DNA of 64,000 nucleotides. Source: Burkholderiales bacterium. Its GTDB lineage: Bacteria > Pseudomonadota > Gammaproteobacteria > Burkholderiales > Burkholderiaceae_C. Numbering within the stretch: the stretch's first letter is position 1; each line of letters begins with the position of its first letter. A program made the position numbers and the translations under genes. The notes below the pieces were generated by a model, which worked only from the letters and a program-made list of their open reading frames with translations, was not told the DNA's origin and did no database searches. The stretch covers positions 1 through 64,000 of the forward strand of contig JACRAZ010000059.1 of assembly GCA_016213205.1 (NCBI GenBank), given 5' to 3'. Of this stretch, positions 20,363 to 34,805 are shown piece after piece.

Positions 20363-21040
20363 ATGGTGATGCAGCCCGGCAGCCCCCCGATCGTTGCCGC
20401 CCCGCTGGGCATCCCGGTGGTCTACCTGGTCGATGACGAGCCGGTGGTGCGTGACGCCCTGGCCTGGCTGCTGCGCTCGCGGCGGCTGTTGTCCGAGGCC
20501 TTCGCGAATGCCGATGCCTTCGAGGCCTGGCTGCAAACACGCGATGTGGCCGGCCACTGGCCCGATGCGCCGTCGTGCCTGCTGCTCGACGTGCGCATGC
20601 CCGGCACCAGTGGCCTGGCCCTGTTCGACCGCCTGATCGACCTGGGCCTGACCGAACGCCTGCCGGTGATCTTCCTCACCGGCCACGGCGACGTGCCCAC
20701 CGCGGTGGCGGCGGTCAAGCGGGGCGCCTTCGATTTTGTCGAGAAGCCGTTCTCCGACAACTCGCTGGTCGATCGCGTCGAGCAGGCCCTCGCGCGCAGT
20801 GGCGAGGCCATCGGCCTGTTGCGCCAGCGCCGCCAGGTGGCGCGCGCCGTGGCCGAGCTCACCGATCGCGAACGCGAGGTGATGCAGCGCGTGGTTGCCG
20901 GCCTGCCGAACAAGCTGATCGCCGACGAGCTGGGCATCAGCGTGCGCACGGTCGAGGTGCACCGCGCGCGGCTGTTCGACAAGATGGGCGTGCGCTCGGC
21001 CGTCGAGCTCACCAACCTGCTGCGCGAGCACGTCGGCTAG
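20363..21040 (+). CDS. FixJ/DctR-family response regulator
   Basis: 225 residues: a receiver domain with the phospho-acceptor Asp76 (LLLDVRMPGTSG), Thr in IFLTGHGDVPTAV and Lys in FVEKPF, then a LuxR-type HTH (LTDREREVMQRVVAGLPNKLIADELG, helix near ISVRTVEVHRARL). It begins 50 bases after the kinase stop and is its probable partner. In Rhodobacter, DctS/DctR of this type control C4-dicarboxylate uptake; no dctPQM transporter is in this window. A second ATG two codons in is an equally possible start. Confidence 0.88.
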   Translation: MVMQPGSPPIVAAPLGIPVVYLVDDEPVVRDALAWLLRSRRLLSEAFANADAFEAWLQTRDVAGHWPDAPSCLLLDVRMPGTSGLALFDRLIDLGLTERLPVIFLTGHGDVPTAVAAVKRGAFDFVEKPFSDNSLVDRVEQALARSGEAIGLLRQRRQVARAVAELTDREREVMQRVVAGLPNKLIADELGISVRTVEVHRARLFDKMGVRSAVELTNLLREHVG

Positions 21041-21044
21041 GATG

Positions 21045-21119
21045 AAACCCCCGAGCTCACTTCGTTCGCTGCCCCCCGAGGGGGAGCTCAGTACCTTCGG
21101 AACGGCCGGGCGGTACTGA
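21045..21119 (+). repeat. Dispersed palindromic repeat, start-codon-associated type, copy 1
   Basis: About 75 bases resembling the element at 24013-24087. It contains a CCCCC-GA-GGGGG hairpin (21073-21084) and a terminal hairpin whose arms TCAGTACC (21088-21095) and GGTACTGA (21112-21119) enclose a 16-base spacer identical in both copies. It ends two bases before the ATG of the hybrid kinase gene, so any RNA copy would fold right at the translation start. Confidence 0.75.
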
Positions 21120-21120
21120 C

Positions 21121-23982
<2,862 letters not shown>

Positions 23983-24012
23983 GTGCGGGCCTCGGCGACA
24001 ATCCCGCCCATG

Positions 24013-24087
24013 GTGCCCCCCTGCTTGCTTCGCTCGCAGCCCCCCAAGGGGGCGCTCAGAACCTTCGGAACGGCCGGGCGGTTCTGA
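24013..24087 (+). repeat. Dispersed palindromic repeat, start-codon-associated type, copy 2
   Basis: Same layout as the element at 21045: a CCCCC-AA-GGGGG hairpin (24041-24052), then arms TCAGAACC (24056-24063) and GGTTCTGA (24080-24087) around an identical 16-base spacer. Compared with copy 1, one base in each arm has changed so that pairing is kept. The last A of the element is the A of the thiL start codon. Confidence 0.75.
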
Positions 24088-25058
24088 TGGCGCTGGGCGA
24101 ATTCGACCTGATCGGCAAGTACTTCACACGCCCCGCCCGGCGTGCGGTGCTCGGCGTGGGGGACGACTGCGCACTGATCGCCCCCAACCCGGGCCAGCAG
24201 CTCGCCGTGTCCTGCGACATGCTGGTCGAGGGGCGGCACTTCCTGCCCACCGTGGCGCCGCAACGGCTGGGCCACAAGGCGCTCGCAGTGAACCTCAGCG
24301 ACCTGGCCGCCTGCGGTGCGCGGCCGCTGGCCTTCACGCTGGCGCTGGCGATGCCGCGGGTGGACGAGCCCTTTCTGGCGGGCCTGGCACAAGGCCTGTT
24401 CGCGCTGGCCGATGCGCACGAGATCGAACTGATCGGGGGCGACACCACCGCCGGCCCGCTCAACCTGTGCATCACGGTGTTCGGCGAGGTGCCGCCCGGC
24501 CAGGCCTTGCGGCGCGATGGTGCGCGGCCGGGCGATGCGCTGTGGGTCAGTCACCCGGTGGGTGGCGGCCTGGGGGATGCGCGGCTGGCGCTGGAAGTGT
24601 TTCGCGGCCGGGTGGCGCTGCCGGGCGATGCGTTCGACACCGTGCGCCGCGCGATGGAGTGCCCGCAGCCGCGCGTGGTCCTGGGCCTGGCCCTGCGTGG
24701 CCTGGCCACCGCGGCGATCGACCTGAGCGATGGCCTGGCGGGCGACCTGGGCCATGTGCTCGCGCGTTCCGGCGTCGGCGCGCGGCTGGTGGCCGATGCG
24801 CTGCCGGCCAGCCCGGTGCTGGCGGCGCAGCCGCTGGCGCTGCGGCGCGAATGCCTGCTCGCCGGCGGCGACGACTACGAACTGCTGTTCACCGCCCCGG
24901 CCGGCGCGCAGGCGGCGGTGCAGGCCGCCGCCGCGCAGGCCGGCGTGGCGGTCAGCTGCATCGGCCGCATCGAGGCCGAGCCGGGCCTGCGTGTGGTGGA
25001 CGCCGAAGGCCGCGCGTTGGCGGATGCGCCTGCCGGCTTCGATCACTTCCGCGACTGA
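24087..25058 (+). CDS. thiL: Thiamine-monophosphate kinase
   Basis: 323 residues. ThiL phosphorylates thiamine monophosphate to the active cofactor thiamine diphosphate using ATP. Family marks: GEFDLIGKYF at the start, VGDDCALI with Mg-binding acids near 27-30, NLSDLAACGA, GGDTTAGP, IDLSDGLAGDLGH and GGDDYELLF. The start MALGEFDLI matches the family; its ATG overlaps the end of the upstream palindromic repeat, with no clear Shine-Dalgarno outside the repeat. Followed 25 bases later by pgpA. Confidence 0.95.
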   Translation: MALGEFDLIGKYFTRPARRAVLGVGDDCALIAPNPGQQLAVSCDMLVEGRHFLPTVAPQRLGHKALAVNLSDLAACGARPLAFTLALAMPRVDEPFLAGLAQGLFALADAHEIELIGGDTTAGPLNLCITVFGEVPPGQALRRDGARPGDALWVSHPVGGGLGDARLALEVFRGRVALPGDAFDTVRRAMECPQPRVVLGLALRGLATAAIDLSDGLAGDLGHVLARSGVGARLVADALPASPVLAAQPLALRRECLLAGGDDYELLFTAPAGAQAAVQAAAAQAGVAVSCIGRIEAEPGLRVVDAEGRALADAPAGFDHFRD

Positions 25059-25083
25059 TGCACGGCCCGCTGCCGCCTCGCGC

Positions 25084-25602
25084 ATGACACCCCCGCGCCG
25101 CCCCGATCTGCGCTACGTGCTGGGCCATCCGGCGCGCTGGATCGCCTTCGGCCTGGGCAGCGGCCTGGCGCCGCGCGCCCCGGGCACGATCGGCACGCTC
25201 TGGGCCTGGGCCGCCTTCCTGGTGCTCGACCGCTGGCTGGACGCGCGCGCCTGGGCGCTGGTGCTGGTGGCCGGCCTCGTGCTGGGCTGGTGGGCCTGCA
25301 CCCGCACCGCACGCGAGCTGGCCGTGGCCGACCCCGGCGCCATCGTGTGGGACGAGGTGCTCGCGTTCTGGCTCGTGCTCTGGCTCATGCTGCCTGCCAG
25401 CCTGCTGGCGCAGGCGGTGGCCTTCGCGCTGTTCCGCTTCTTCGATGCCGTCAAGCCCGGCCCGGTGGGCTGGGCCGATCGCCTGTACAAGCTGCGACCG
25501 GGCGAGTCCATCGGCTGGCGCCAGGGCTGGGGCATCCTGTTCGACGACCTGGTGGCGGCGCTGTGCACGCTGCTGGTGATCGCACTGTGGAGGTCGTGGT
25601 GA
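25084..25602 (+). CDS. pgpA: Phosphatidylglycerophosphatase A
   Basis: 172 residues, inner-membrane enzyme that dephosphorylates phosphatidylglycerophosphate to phosphatidylglycerol. The family marks GSGLAPRAPGTIGTLWAW, PGAIVWDEVLAFW and RFFDAVKPGPVGWAD are present, with three or four membrane helices. thiL-pgpA-pncC is a common order in Burkholderiales. Its TGA overlaps the GTG start of the next gene, suggesting translational coupling. Confidence 0.94.
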   Translation: MTPPRRPDLRYVLGHPARWIAFGLGSGLAPRAPGTIGTLWAWAAFLVLDRWLDARAWALVLVAGLVLGWWACTRTARELAVADPGAIVWDEVLAFWLVLWLMLPASLLAQAVAFALFRFFDAVKPGPVGWADRLYKLRPGESIGWRQGWGILFDDLVAALCTLLVIALWRSW

Positions 25603-26078
25603 GCATTGCCGACAGCGTGGCCCGACTGGCCGACCTGTTGCGCGCCCGGGGCCAGCACCTGGCCACCGCCGAAAGCTGCACCGGTGGCCTGATCGCCGCT
25701 GCCTGCACCGACCTGGCCGGCTCCAGCGACTGGTTCGAGCGCGGCTTCGTCAGCTACAGCAACGCCGCGAAGACCGAGCTGCTGGGGGTGCCCGCCGCCC
25801 TGATCGAGGCCCACGGCGCGGTGAGCGAACCGGTGGCGCGCGCCATGGCGGCCGGCGCGCGGGCGCGCTCGCAGGCCGAGTGGGCAGTGGCCGTCACCGG
25901 CGTGGCGGGCCCTGGTGGTGGCACTGCCGCCAAGCCGGTGGGCCTGGTGTGGCTGGCCTGGGCCGGACCCGATGGCGTGGAGGCCGAGTGCCACCGGTTC
26001 GCGGGTGATCGGGCCGCGGTTCGGCAGGCCACGGTGGCCTGTGCGCTGCAAGGGCTGCTGGCGCGGGTGCCGCGATGA
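25599..26078 (+). CDS. pncC: Nicotinamide-nucleotide amidohydrolase (CinA C-terminal domain)
   Basis: 159 residues, a stand-alone CinA C-terminal domain. PncC converts nicotinamide mononucleotide to nicotinate mononucleotide in NAD salvage. Motifs: LATAESCTGGLIAA near the start, FVSYSNAAKTELLGV, and VTGVAGPGGGT. A GTG start (VSIADSVARL) overlaps the pgpA stop by four bases. It also overlaps the next gene by four bases (ATGA), so thiL, pgpA, pncC and the reductase are probably one operon. Confidence 0.93.
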   Translation: MSIADSVARLADLLRARGQHLATAESCTGGLIAAACTDLAGSSDWFERGFVSYSNAAKTELLGVPAALIEAHGAVSEPVARAMAAGARARSQAEWAVAVTGVAGPGGGTAAKPVGLVWLAWAGPDGVEAECHRFAGDRAAVRQATVACALQGLLARVPR

Positions 26079-27040
26079 ACCTGGTGCTGCTGGGCAGCTG
26101 GGACGACGACGAGCGCGATGCCTGGGCCGCGGCATTGCAGGCCGAACTGCCGGGGCATCGGCTGTGGTGGCCGGGGCAGGCACCGCTCGATCCCGCCACG
26201 GTGGCCGCGGCGATCGTGGCGAACCCACCGCCCGGCAGCCTGCAGGGCTGGCCCGGGCTGCGCCTGATCCAGTCGTTGTGGGCCGGTGTCGACCGCCTGC
26301 TGGGCGATGCCACCGTGCCGGCCGATGTGCCGGTGGCGCGTATGGTCGACCCGGCGATGAACCGCGCGATGGCCGAAACCGCACTGTGGGCCGTGCTCTC
26401 GCTGCACCGGCACACCTTTCGCTACGCGCGCCAGCAGCACCTGCACCGCTGGCATGTCTGGCCGCAGCGCCGGGCCGACGAGGTGGCCGTGCTGGTGCTG
26501 GGCCAGGGCCAGATGGGCCATGCGGTGGCGCAGCGGCTGCATGAACAGGGCTACCGCGTCAGCGCGTGGCGGCGCACCCCGTCCGTCCCCGCCGCAACGC
26601 GCGCCGCGGTGGGGCCGGCGCCGTGGCCGGTGCACAGCGGGCCGGTGGCCCTGCGGGTGGCGCTGGCGCGGGCGGAGCTGCTGGTGAACCTGCTGCCGCT
26701 AACGCCTGAAACGCGCGGCCTGCTGGATGCGCGATGCTTCTGCGCGATGCCGCGCGGCGCGGCAGTGGTCAACCTGGCGCGGGGCGCCCACGTGGTCGAT
26801 GCCGACCTGCTGGCGGCGCTGGACAGCGGGGCCATCGGCCACGCGGTGCTGGACGTGTTCAGCACCGAGCCGCTGCCACCGGAGCACCGCTACTGGTCGC
26901 ACCCGCAGGTCACGGTGCTGCCGCATGCGGCCGCGCAGACCGATCTGCGCAGCGCCGCGCGCCTTGCCGCGCGCAACCTGCACGCGCTGGCCGCCGGCCA
27001 GCCGCTGCAGCACCTGGTGGACCGGCAGCGCGGGTACTGA
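26075..27040 (+). CDS. D-isomer-specific 2-hydroxyacid dehydrogenase, glyoxylate/hydroxypyruvate reductase A-like
   Basis: 321 residues. The cofactor domain carries VLVLGQGQMGHAVAQRL, followed by LLVNLLPLTPETRGLLDARCF, VVNLARGAHVVD (catalytic Arg) and DVFSTEPLPPEHRYWSHP (Glu), with HAAAQT supplying the catalytic His. This pattern matches GhrA-type enzymes that reduce glyoxylate or hydroxypyruvate with NADPH. It starts inside the pncC stop. A block of palindromic repeats follows immediately after its stop. Confidence 0.87.
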   Translation: MNLVLLGSWDDDERDAWAAALQAELPGHRLWWPGQAPLDPATVAAAIVANPPPGSLQGWPGLRLIQSLWAGVDRLLGDATVPADVPVARMVDPAMNRAMAETALWAVLSLHRHTFRYARQQHLHRWHVWPQRRADEVAVLVLGQGQMGHAVAQRLHEQGYRVSAWRRTPSVPAATRAAVGPAPWPVHSGPVALRVALARAELLVNLLPLTPETRGLLDARCFCAMPRGAAVVNLARGAHVVDADLLAALDSGAIGHAVLDVFSTEPLPPEHRYWSHPQVTVLPHAAAQTDLRSAARLAARNLHALAAGQPLQHLVDRQRGY

Positions 27041-27162
27041 GCGCCCCCAGGGCCGGGCTGCGGTAACCCGCAGCCGGGGGCCCACGCCGGCCAGCGCACG
27101 GCCGCTCCGAAGCGGCCGGCGCACCCCCGCGGGGGGTGGCTGCGGTAACCCGCAGCCGGGGG
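27041..27162. repeat. Dispersed palindromic repeat between convergent genes (partial plus full copy)
   Basis: A full copy (27086-27162) holds three hairpins in order: CGGCCGCT-CCGA-AGCGGCCG, CCCCCGCGGGGGG, and GGCTGCGG-TAAC-CCGCAGCC. A partial copy with only the last hairpin precedes it (27041-27080). Two further full copies lie at 34641-34801. All of them fill gaps between the ends of converging genes, here ghrA-like and holA. They may act as transcription barriers, but no T-run follows. Confidence 0.8.
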
Positions 27163-27167
27163 TCTGT

Positions 27168-28271
27168 TCAGTCCTGCGCTTCCAGCGCCAGCCGCAGCAG
27201 CACCGGTGCCTTGCCGCGCGGGGCCGGTGGCAGCGCGAGGTGCTGGGCCAGCATCAGCGCAAGGCGGCGGATCGCGTCCCAGGGCTCCAGCGGCCAGTGC
27301 GGGTGCTTCAGGCCCTTGATCACGCCGTCGCACACGCTGGCCGCCTCGACCAGGTGCGCCAGCTGGTGCAGCGCCAGCATCGGCAGGGCGCGCTCGAACA
27401 GGCGCTCCTTCGCGCCCCACACCCGCACCTCGCGCAGCGCCATCGGCAAGGGCTTGCCGTGGGCCATCGCATCCTTGGCCTGCTTGAGCGCCAGGATGTC
27501 GGCCGCCAGTGTCCAGTGCACCAGCACCGCGGCCTCGCCCTCGGCACGCAGGCCGTCGAGCATGCGCAGCACACGCGCCGTCTGGCCGGCGAGCACCGCC
27601 TCGCCGAGCTTGAACACGTCGTAGCGCGCCACGTTCAGCACGGCGGCTTCCACCTGCTCGAAGCTCAGCTCGCCCGCGGGGTACAGCAGCGCGAGCTTCT
27701 GCAGTTCCTGGTGCGCGGCGAGCAGGTTGCCTTCCACGCGGTCGGCGAAGAACGCCAGTGTGTGCTGCCCGGCCTCGCCGTCGGCCACGCGCTGGCCCTG
27801 GCGTGCCAGCCGTTGCGCGATCCACTGCGGCAGTGCGCGGCGCTCCACCGGCTCGACACGGATCGAGACACCCGCGCTGTCGAGCGCGCCGAACCAGGCA
27901 CTCTGCTGCTGCTGGCGGTCCAGCCGCGGCAGGTGCAGCAGCGTCACCACGTCGTCGGACAGCGTCTCGCAATAGCGCTGCAGCGCTTCGGAGCCTTCCT
28001 TGCCGGGCTTGCCGCCGGGGATGCGGATCTCGATCAGCTGCCGCTCGGCGAACAGGCTCATCGCCTGCGAGGCGCCGAGCAGGCCCGACCAATCGAAGTG
28101 CGCGCCGCTCACCGTGAACACCTTGCGCTCGGTGTAGCCGGCGGCCCGCGCGGCGGCGCGGATCGCATCGCCGGCCTCCTGTGCCAGCAGCGGCTCGTCG
28201 CCATGCACCGTGTACAGCGGCTTCAGGCCGCGGGCGAGCTGGGCTTCGAGCTGGTCGGCGCGCAGTTGCAT
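27168..28271 (-). CDS. holA: DNA polymerase III delta subunit
   Basis: 367 residues. The delta subunit opens the sliding clamp in the clamp-loader complex. Family features: MQLRADQLEAQL at the start, YTVHGDEPLLAQEAGDAIR, a LLGASQAMSLFAERQLIEIRIP segment that contacts the clamp, and the helical C-terminal collar domain. ATG at 28271 fits the family better than an in-frame start ten codons upstream. It lies 62 bases after lptE on the same strand, as in many Burkholderiales. Confidence 0.93.
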   Translation of the reverse strand: MQLRADQLEAQLARGLKPLYTVHGDEPLLAQEAGDAIRAAARAAGYTERKVFTVSGAHFDWSGLLGASQAMSLFAERQLIEIRIPGGKPGKEGSEALQRYCETLSDDVVTLLHLPRLDRQQQQSAWFGALDSAGVSIRVEPVERRALPQWIAQRLARQGQRVADGEAGQHTLAFFADRVEGNLLAAHQELQKLALLYPAGELSFEQVEAAVLNVARYDVFKLGEAVLAGQTARVLRMLDGLRAEGEAAVLVHWTLAADILALKQAKDAMAHGKPLPMALREVRVWGAKERLFERALPMLALHQLAHLVEAASVCDGVIKGLKHPHWPLEPWDAIRRLALMLAQHLALPPAPRGKAPVLLRLALEAQD

Positions 28272-28333
28272 GGTGATGAGAGTTCCTTCGTGCGACCGCA
28301 CTTCGGTTTCGCCCTTGGGGCGGCCCGGCGGGC

Positions 28334-28816
28334 TCAGGTGGGCTTCAGTTGCGCCAGGCGGCGCATCAGCTGCTGCACGATATCCGATTGCATTGCCCGG
28401 TAAAGCTCGGATTCCTCCTGCTCCTTGGCCAGCGCGACGGTCTCGCTGTAGGTCATGTCGCGCGCCAGTTGCAGCGAGGTGTCGGTGATCAGTTCGCGGC
28501 CCGCCGGGTTGAGCAGGCGGAAGTCGAAGCGCAACCGCAGCTGCATGCCCCGCACCTGGCCGGCAGCGGTGACGGCATTGGCCACCTTCTCGCGCCGGTC
28601 GACCAGGGCCACCAGCACCGCATCGGCCCTGGCCGCGTCGTCCAGCACCTTCACCTGCGGCGCGAGGCTGCGCCGCAGTTCGTCCAGCAGCGGCGAACGG
28701 GCCGCAAAGCCCTGCAGCGCGAGGGTCGAGAACGGCAGCGTGGGCGCGCGCCGCAGCTCGAAGCCGCAGCCGGCGGCCGCCAGCGGCAGCAGGGTGAGCA
28801 GGGCGCGACGCTGCAC
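28334..28816 (-). CDS. lptE: LPS-assembly lipoprotein LptE
   Basis: 160 residues starting at GTG 28816, which lies just after the leuS TGA (28820-28818). The N terminus MQRRALLTLLPLAAAGC has a lipobox with the lipidated Cys at residue 17. The remainder (CGFELRRAPTLPFSTLALQG and on) is LptE-like, with the ALPxxxxTVYI-type strand and a C-terminal helix LYRAMQSDIVQQLMRRLAQL. It plugs the LptD barrel (gene at 9919) in the outer membrane. The leuS-lptE-holA order is conserved in proteobacteria, which makes the call firm despite low sequence conservation. Confidence 0.9.
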   Translation of the reverse strand: MQRRALLTLLPLAAAGCGFELRRAPTLPFSTLALQGFAARSPLLDELRRSLAPQVKVLDDAARADAVLVALVDRREKVANAVTAAGQVRGMQLRLRFDFRLLNPAGRELITDTSLQLARDMTYSETVALAKEQEESELYRAMQSDIVQQLMRRLAQLKPT

Positions 28817-28817
28817 C

Positions 28818-31974
<3,157 letters not shown>

Positions 31975-31987
31975 GGCGTACCGCTGC

Positions 31988-32647
31988 TCAGCCGCCCGCG
32001 GCGGCGTGTTCGAGCGCCATCTCGCGCAGGTCGTGCGCGAAGCCCTCGAGCTCGGCCTCGCAGGCGGCCACCCACTTGCCGAACAGGTTGTAGGCCAGCA
32101 CCGCGGGAATGGCCACCGCGAGGCCCGCGGCCGTCATGATCAGGGCCTCGCCCACCGGGCCGGCCACCTTCTCGATCGTGATCGAGCCCGCCGCGGCGAT
32201 GCTGACCAGCGCGTGGTAGATGCCCCACACGGTGCCGAACAGGCCGATGAAGGGCGCGGTGCTGCCGATCGATGCCAGCAGCACCTGTCCGAACTGCAGG
32301 TGCGCAAGGCTGCGGTGCAGGGCATCACGCAGGCGCCGAGTGAGCTGGGATTGCAGTGCGCCGCGGGTCTCGAGCGTGTGGCCGCCGTCGCGCGCGGTGA
32401 TGGCCGCCAGCAGCGGCGCCAGCACCTGTTCGCGGTCCAGCGCTTCCAGCCGGGCGCGGCCGGACGACAGTGCGTCGGCGGCCCAGAACGCCGGCACCGC
32501 CCGGGCGATGTCGTGCCGCGCGCGTTGCAGCACCCAGGCCTTCCAGAAGATCACGACCCAGGCACTGATCGACATGGCCAGCAACAGGGCCCCCACCGCG
32601 CGGCCGATGCCGTCGCTCTGCTGCCAGAACTGGGTGATGCCGTCCAT
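31988..32647 (-). CDS. exbB: MotA/TolQ/ExbB proton channel family protein
   Basis: 219 residues with three membrane segments: near 15-35 (AVGALLLAMSISAWVVIFW), near 125-150 (LLASIGSTAPFIGLFGTVWGIYHAL) and near 165-190 (LIMTAAGLAVAIPAVLAYNLF). The GTVWGI and GLAVAIPAVLAYN motifs are diagnostic. It forms the proton-conducting complex with ExbD. Located downstream of dapB on the same strand with 70 bases between. Confidence 0.92.
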   Translation of the reverse strand: MDGITQFWQQSDGIGRAVGALLLAMSISAWVVIFWKAWVLQRARHDIARAVPAFWAADALSSGRARLEALDREQVLAPLLAAITARDGGHTLETRGALQSQLTRRLRDALHRSLAHLQFGQVLLASIGSTAPFIGLFGTVWGIYHALVSIAAAGSITIEKVAGPVGEALIMTAAGLAVAIPAVLAYNLFGKWVAACEAELEGFAHDLREMALEHAAAGG

Positions 32648-32717
32648 CGCTCAGCGCCCGCCGGGCCTCGCCCAGCCGCCTGGGGTGCGTGACTGGGGGG
32701 CGCCGCGGTCCGGCATG

Positions 32718-33536
32718 TCAGGCCAGGCCCAGCACATCGGCCATGCTGAACTGCCCGCTGCGCTGGCCAGCGAGGAAGCGTGCGGCACGCAGTGCCCCCT
32801 GGGCGTAGCTCACCCGGCTGGCGCTCTTGTGCGTGATCTCGATGCGCTCGCCGATGCCGGCGAACAGCACCGTGTGGTCGCCAACGATGTCGCCGCCGCG
32901 GATGGCCGAGAAGCCGATCGTCGACGGATCGCGCTCGCCGGTGACGCCTTCGCGGGCATAGACGGCGCAGTCCTTCAGGCTGCGGCCCAGCGCCGAGGCG
33001 ATCACCTCGCCCATCTGCAGCGCGGTGCCGCTGGGCGCGTCCACCTTGTGGCGGTGGTGGGCTTCGATGATCTCGATGTCGTAGCCCTGGCTCAGCGCGC
33101 GTGCGGCCTGGTCGAGCAGGCGCATCACCACGTTGACGCCCACGCTCATGTTGGGCGCCAGCACCAGGGCGATGTGGCGGGCATGCTCGGTGATCTCGGC
33201 TTTCTGCGACTCGCTGAAGCCGGTGGTGCCGATGGCCGCCTTCACGCCGAGCTCGCGGCACACCGCGAGGTGGGCGAGCGTGCCCTCCGGGCGGGTGAAG
33301 TCGATCAGCACCTGCGCGTCGGCCAGGCCGGCCCGCAGGTCGGCGGTGATCACCACACCGGTGCTGCGGCCCAGCGCGGCGCCGGCGTCCTGGCCGAGGC
33401 TGGGGCTGGCCGGCACATCCAGCGCGCCGGCCAGGCGGCAATCGGCCGCGCCGAGCACGGCCTCGATCAGCATGCGGCCCATGCGGCCGCTGGCGCCCGC
33501 GATCGCGATGCGCAGGGGTGACTCGGTGCTGCTCAA
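32718..33536 (-). CDS. dapB: 4-hydroxy-tetrahydrodipicolinate reductase
   Basis: 272 residues. DapB reduces the heterocyclic intermediate of lysine and diaminopimelate synthesis with NAD(P)H. Motifs: [12 protein letters not shown] at the N terminus, [25 protein letters not shown] with the catalytic His, and the C-terminal [18 protein letters not shown]. The only usual start before the glycine motif is TTG at 33536, which overlaps the bamE stop as TTGA; translation is therefore probably coupled to bamE. Confidence 0.95.
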   Translation of the reverse strand: MSSTESPLRIAIAGASGRMGRMLIEAVLGAADCRLAGALDVPASPSLGQDAGAALGRSTGVVITADLRAGLADAQVLIDFTRPEGTLAHLAVCRELGVKAAIGTTGFSESQKAEITEHARHIALVLAPNMSVGVNVVMRLLDQAARALSQGYDIEIIEAHHRHKVDAPSGTALQMGEVIASALGRSLKDCAVYAREGVTGERDPSTIGFSAIRGGDIVGDHTVLFAGIGERIEITHKSASRVSYAQGALRAARFLAGQRSGQFSMADVLGLA

Positions 33537-34078
33537 GAGGGCTCCAGCGGCGGGTAGCTGCGCACGGCGCCCATCGGGGGCGGTGCCGGGGTCTCGGTCT
33601 TCGGGGGGCGCGGCAAGGCCTGCTTCTGCTCTGCGCTCAGCTCCAGCTGGGGAGACTTGCCGCTGGCCTTGGTGCGGCTGATCGAGGCGACGAACTCGCG
33701 CTCCGAGGGCAGCGCGGGCGCATCCAGCCGCTCGAGCGCGTCACCCTTGAAGTGGGCGACGACGCTGCGGCGCTGCGGCTCGGTGCCGGTGCGCTTGATC
33801 GTGAAGACGTAGTCCCAGCGGTCGGCGTGGAAGATGTCGGTCAGCATCGGCGAGCCGAGGATGTCGCGCACCTGGCTGCGCGTCATGCCGGGGCGGACCT
33901 GCGCCGCCTGCTCGCGGGTGACCACGTTGCCCTGGATGATGTCGATCCGGTAGGGCGTGATCACCCCGAGGAAGGCGTTGTCGGCCGTTTGCAGCGAACT
34001 GCAGCCGGCAAGCGCCAGCAAGGCCAGCAGCCCGCCAGCGCGGCGCAGGGACAAGACGGAACGCGAGAGGCCAGCCAT
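33533..34078 (-). CDS. bamE: Outer-membrane assembly lipoprotein BamE/OmlA
   Basis: 181 residues. Signal sequence with lipobox ([12 protein letters not shown], lipidated Cys near 26), then the SmpA/OmlA domain: [41 protein letters not shown] Pro- and Lys-rich tail of about 60 residues extends past the usual domain. BamE is a small subunit of the beta-barrel assembly machine at the outer membrane. It is divergent from fur, as in most beta- and gammaproteobacteria, and overlaps dapB by four bases. Confidence 0.94.
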   Translation of the reverse strand: MAGLSRSVLSLRRAGGLLALLALAGCSSLQTADNAFLGVITPYRIDIIQGNVVTREQAAQVRPGMTRSQVRDILGSPMLTDIFHADRWDYVFTIKRTGTEPQRRSVVAHFKGDALERLDAPALPSEREFVASISRTKASGKSPQLELSAEQKQALPRPPKTETPAPPPMGAVRSYPPLEPS

Positions 34079-34202
34079 GCAACGTGGGGGCGGCGGCGGC
34101 GCGGTGGGCGCGGCGCACCTGTCTGGATATGATCCGGCGATTCTAGCGACCCACCCGCGCCGCAGGCCCGGGCGGGCCTGTTCCCTCAACGCCGGACCTC
34201 CC

Positions 34203-34631
34203 ATGACGCACGCCGACGAACTCAAGAGCAGCGGCCTGAAGGCCACGCTGCCGCGCATCAAGATCCTGGAGATCTTCCAGCGCACGGCGCAGCGCCACAT
34301 GACGGCCGAGGACGTGTTCAAGGTCCTGCTGGCCGAGGGTGCGGACATCGGGCTGGCCACGGTGTACCGCGTGCTGATGCAGTTCGAGCAGGCCGGGCTG
34401 CTGACGCGCAACCACTTCGAATCCGGCAAGTCGGTGTTCGAGCTCAACGAGGGCCAGCACCACGACCACCTGGTGTGCATGACCTGCGGCCGCGTGGAGG
34501 AGTTCTTCGATGCCGAGATCGAGCAGCGCCAGCGCGCGGTGGCGCTGGCGCGCGGGTTCGACCTGCAGGAGCACTCGTTGGCGCTGTACGCGGTGTGCAA
34601 CAAGAAGGACTGCCCGCACCGGGGCCCGTGA
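34203..34631 (+). CDS. fur: Ferric uptake regulator Fur
   Basis: 142 residues. N-terminal winged helix (SSGLKATLPRIKILEIFQ, DIGLATVYRVLMQFEQAGL) and C-terminal dimer domain with metal sites: HHDHLVCMTCGRVEEF and the late CNKKDCPH. It represses iron-uptake genes when loaded with Fe(II). ATG at 34203 gives the canonical MTHADELKSSGLKATLPR. It is divergent from bamE. No convincing Fur box was seen in the 124-base gap. Confidence 0.97.
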   Translation: MTHADELKSSGLKATLPRIKILEIFQRTAQRHMTAEDVFKVLLAEGADIGLATVYRVLMQFEQAGLLTRNHFESGKSVFELNEGQHHDHLVCMTCGRVEEFFDAEIEQRQRAVALARGFDLQEHSLALYAVCNKKDCPHRGP

Positions 34632-34640
34632 TCGAAGCGC

Positions 34641-34717
34641 GCCGGCCAGCGCACGGCCGCTCCGAAGCGGCCGGCGTACCCCCGCGGGGGGTGGCTGCGG
34701 TACTCCGCAGCCGGGGG
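34641..34717. repeat. Dispersed palindromic repeat, convergent type, copy A of a tandem pair
   Basis: Three hairpins in the same order as the copy at 27086: CGGCCGCT-CCGA-AGCGGCCG, CCCCCGCGGGGGG, GGCTGCGG-TACT-CCGCAGCC. It lies nine bases past the fur stop, between fur and the convergent hprK. Confidence 0.85.
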
Positions 34718-34728
34718 CTTCAATCGTC

Positions 34729-34801
34729 GCCAGCGCACGGCCGCTCCGAAGCGGCGGGCGTACCCCCGCGGGGGGTGGCTGCGGTACTCCGCAGCCGGGG
34801 G
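34729..34801. repeat. Dispersed palindromic repeat, convergent type, copy B of a tandem pair
   Basis: Near-identical direct repeat of 34641-34717, differing by one base in the first hairpin (AAGCGGCGGG instead of AAGCGGCCGG), which weakens that stem. It ends five bases before the hprK stop codon. Confidence 0.85.
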
Positions 34802-34805
34802 CCTA

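Noticed and set aside
23983-24086. TPP riboswitch before thiL
   Set aside because: The gap contains only the palindromic repeat; the conserved THI-box core was not found.
34079-34202. Fur box in the fur/bamE gap
   Set aside because: No 19-base inverted repeat resembling the Fur consensus could be found in the gap.
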